Source of the DNA: Plectrocnemia conspersa
Lineage: Eukaryota > Arthropoda > Insecta > Trichoptera > Polycentropodidae
DNA: 64,000 nt
Assembly (NCBI GenBank): GCA_009617715.1
Contig: VTFK01000049.1
Span: forward strand, 620,001 to 684,000
Direction: 5' to 3'
Notes under the pieces: generated by a model
The model's database searches: none
What the model was told of the DNA's origin: nothing
What the model saw: the letters and a program-made list of their open reading frames with translations, nothing else
Translations under genes and position numbers: made by a program
Part shown: positions 61,846 to 64,000 of the stretch, in pieces
How the letters are laid out: every line of letters starts with the position of its first letter
Position numbering within the stretch: position 1 is the stretch's first letter

Positions 61846-64000
61846 TCATCATTATTCATAATTTAGAAAGAGGTGGCAAGTTTGGATTTACATTTTTTAA
61901 TTTTTTATTTTTCCACATATTTATAATTTTTTTTTATAAATTTATTCAAAAATTAATCTGGGATAGTGATAAGTATGTCGAACGTATATCCGTATCGTGT
62001 GATTTAGAGCTAATATTAAAAAATAGTAAAATAAATATATTCAATAATACACACTACGTCGATCAAAAAAGCAACAAAATACAAATACGTAGATATATCT
62101 TATTTTTTTTTTGGAAAATATGAATCGCCACTACTTTGCATAAAGAATCCGATCATCTATAAAGTATTGAAAACTTTTTAAAAGTGACTATTAAATCATT
62201 CCTGCTTGAATTTTGATCTAGCTGGATGGCTTGTGCAAGAGGAGCACTCTTAAGCGCTGATGTTCTGGCCTCAACGGGGAAGAATAAGGGACGCGATCGC
62301 AATTCTGAGGGCATACTAAAGCTCGCAGCTAAAAATCACCAAGCATTGACGGTTTGTTGACACCGCCTTCTTTTCGTAATCTAGAGCAGTGGTCTACGCG
62401 TACCACAGAGGGCACGCAAGTCGATACTTGGAGCCAATAACATTTTCGTAAGCACAGCAAAAAAAACTACGGTGCAATTATTTAAGTTAAATTTTATTAT
62501 TTACAAATGTATATTTATATTAAGGGGTAAGCACTATATTTTTGTCGTTTAAAATAGTTTGCCGACTGCTGATCTAGATAAAATATGCTAGCAATCAATT
62601 TTCAGCGGGGAATTGCTGGCGGTAAATTTACCGGAGATATATTTTTGTATGTATACATTTATTTTCAATTACACAAATGTCTTGCTGATTGATTTATAGA
62701 TGAATTTAAATTTATTGCAAACTGATTACAAAATATACACATTATAAACTGAAAAATAGAGTTTCAAATAGCTTTTTTGATAGTTTTATAATATAAACTA
62801 CAAGGGAACTAGGAATAAATAAAGGAACAATACAAAATGAAATATGTTTTTCTGCTGAACAAAATTTCTAAATAAACGTTTATATGAAATAGCTAAGAGA
62901 TGTTCTTAAGGATTTTTTATTTTAAAATCAGTGTCATAGTTTAAAATGAACGTGTGAATAAAGTAGCTACAAAATATAAAAAAGATATTGATATTAGATA
63001 TTTTAAAGATAAAGTTGTTCATTATATTGCATTTGTAAAAGATAAAAACATTACCAATCTTGTTGAGATATATAAATTTTAATTTCAGATTTGCAATCTA
63101 CATTTCTGAATGTAGAAATGATTTTGAATATTTTTGACTAAACCCATTTGCAATGCAAGTGGTGAACGTGGTTAATGCACAAAAGTGCTTAAAGCGAAAA
63201 ATTTTTTTTTTGCTTTTATTGTTTATTGTTATTTCCTGTATTTTTGTTAAATAAATAATTAATGCTGTAATTGAAACCCGAGAATAACGAGGTATTTCTG
63301 ATTAGAAAAAATTACAAATAGAGACATTTTTTTATAGGTATTATAAAAATATTAAAATAAAAATTATGGCGCTTTTTATCATTCGAAAAAGAGTTGCGCC
63401 TAGATCCTTCTAATTCAAATCCACCACTGACAGTCAGCTGATTGTTCTAGGATGCTTAGATTTAATATGAGGATCAGTGATTCGTGATGATTATTACATT
63501 CAGTCCGTAATAATCTTGAAACGGGGAGTTAAAACTTTCGGTTATGATTCTCTATGATCTCGTAGAAAGTTATACGTTGCCAAGCATTTCCTCAAATTAC
63601 TGAAGGGTGCTGTGGTAAATATTTCTATAAGCGAGAATTTACAGCTTTGGGTTTCGGAACATCCTCTCTTAGATTATCATTCGAATCGCTCTCGTACAAC
63701 TTGCTCTCGACAACAAATCATAACTCCGTTATAAATAAAAAAATGTTCTATAAGAACATTAATCTTACGAAGCGATTCATATCATTCGCACCCCTACCAT
63801 GTAATTATTTTATTATTTTAACTACATCGCCGTTTTAATGGCTTAAACAGTCGCCACGCCATGACTGGATATAATGCAAAAGCGGCGTTTTAATTAAAAG
63901 CGCATTAGGCGATCACTAATTCGCTCGAATTGATCGATCGGCGTCCGCTGCAGAAGCGCGTGCACTTCTTGGCTTGTAACAATTTCCAACATAAGCGTAG
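61846..64000. other. Window end, no gene recognised
   Basis: AT-rich DNA with the second copy of the 58388-58640 repeat at 62060-62310 and a possible hAT-type terminus near 62386 (CAGTGGTCTACGC). The last 150 bases are GC-richer. I found no semaphorin signal-peptide exon here. Confidence 0.6.

Overview
The window is arthropod (almost certainly insect) nuclear DNA. It is AT-rich, with GT-AG introns, and no operons or long ORFs. The only host gene I recognise is a class 2 secreted semaphorin (Sema2a type) on the minus strand. It runs from 50736 down to its stop codon at 6151. I could place 14 coding exons with intact splice sites and compatible phases at every junction. They give 664 contiguous C-terminal residues: most of the sema propeller, a PSI domain, one Ig-like domain and a short tail. 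Judged against a remembered class 2 protein of about 720 residues, the signal peptide and first residues are missing. They must lie in exon(s) beyond 64000, or in the 50737-64000 stretch where I could not find them.

Layout by descending coordinate (the direction of transcription). 50737-64000: 5' intron or upstream DNA with repeats and one well-bounded hAT element (54653-55757). 50023-50736: four closely spaced exons. 43684-43954, 40120-40350, 34226-34484 and 29585-29739: four single exons separated by introns of 3.3-6 kb. 11972-29584: a 17.6 kb intron full of transposon debris. 10150-11971: a cluster of five exons. 6208-10149: the last intron. 6151-6207: the terminal coding exon. 1-6150: 3' UTR and downstream DNA, with one unexplained exon-like ORF at 2679-2805.

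The introns hold a broad set of mobile-element relics. There are several mariner/Tc1 copies (one is an internally deleted element with both ends), a piggyBac relic, an hAT element with a perfect 8-bp target duplication, non-LTR reverse transcriptase scraps, a pogo-like MITE, foldback repeats, and a recurrent family built from 176-bp units that forms large palindromes. All transposase and RT coding regions are broken by stops or frameshifts.

The most interesting points are: (1) a serine in place of the B-strand cysteine in the semaphorin Ig domain, by a single base; (2) the 42-codon exon-like ORF at 2679-2805 with good splice signals and an internal inverted repeat; (3) the 176-bp palindrome-forming repeat family, with two related copies 58 kb apart. 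I did not find a clearly new biological system. Family names rest on remembered sequence signatures, not on database searches.
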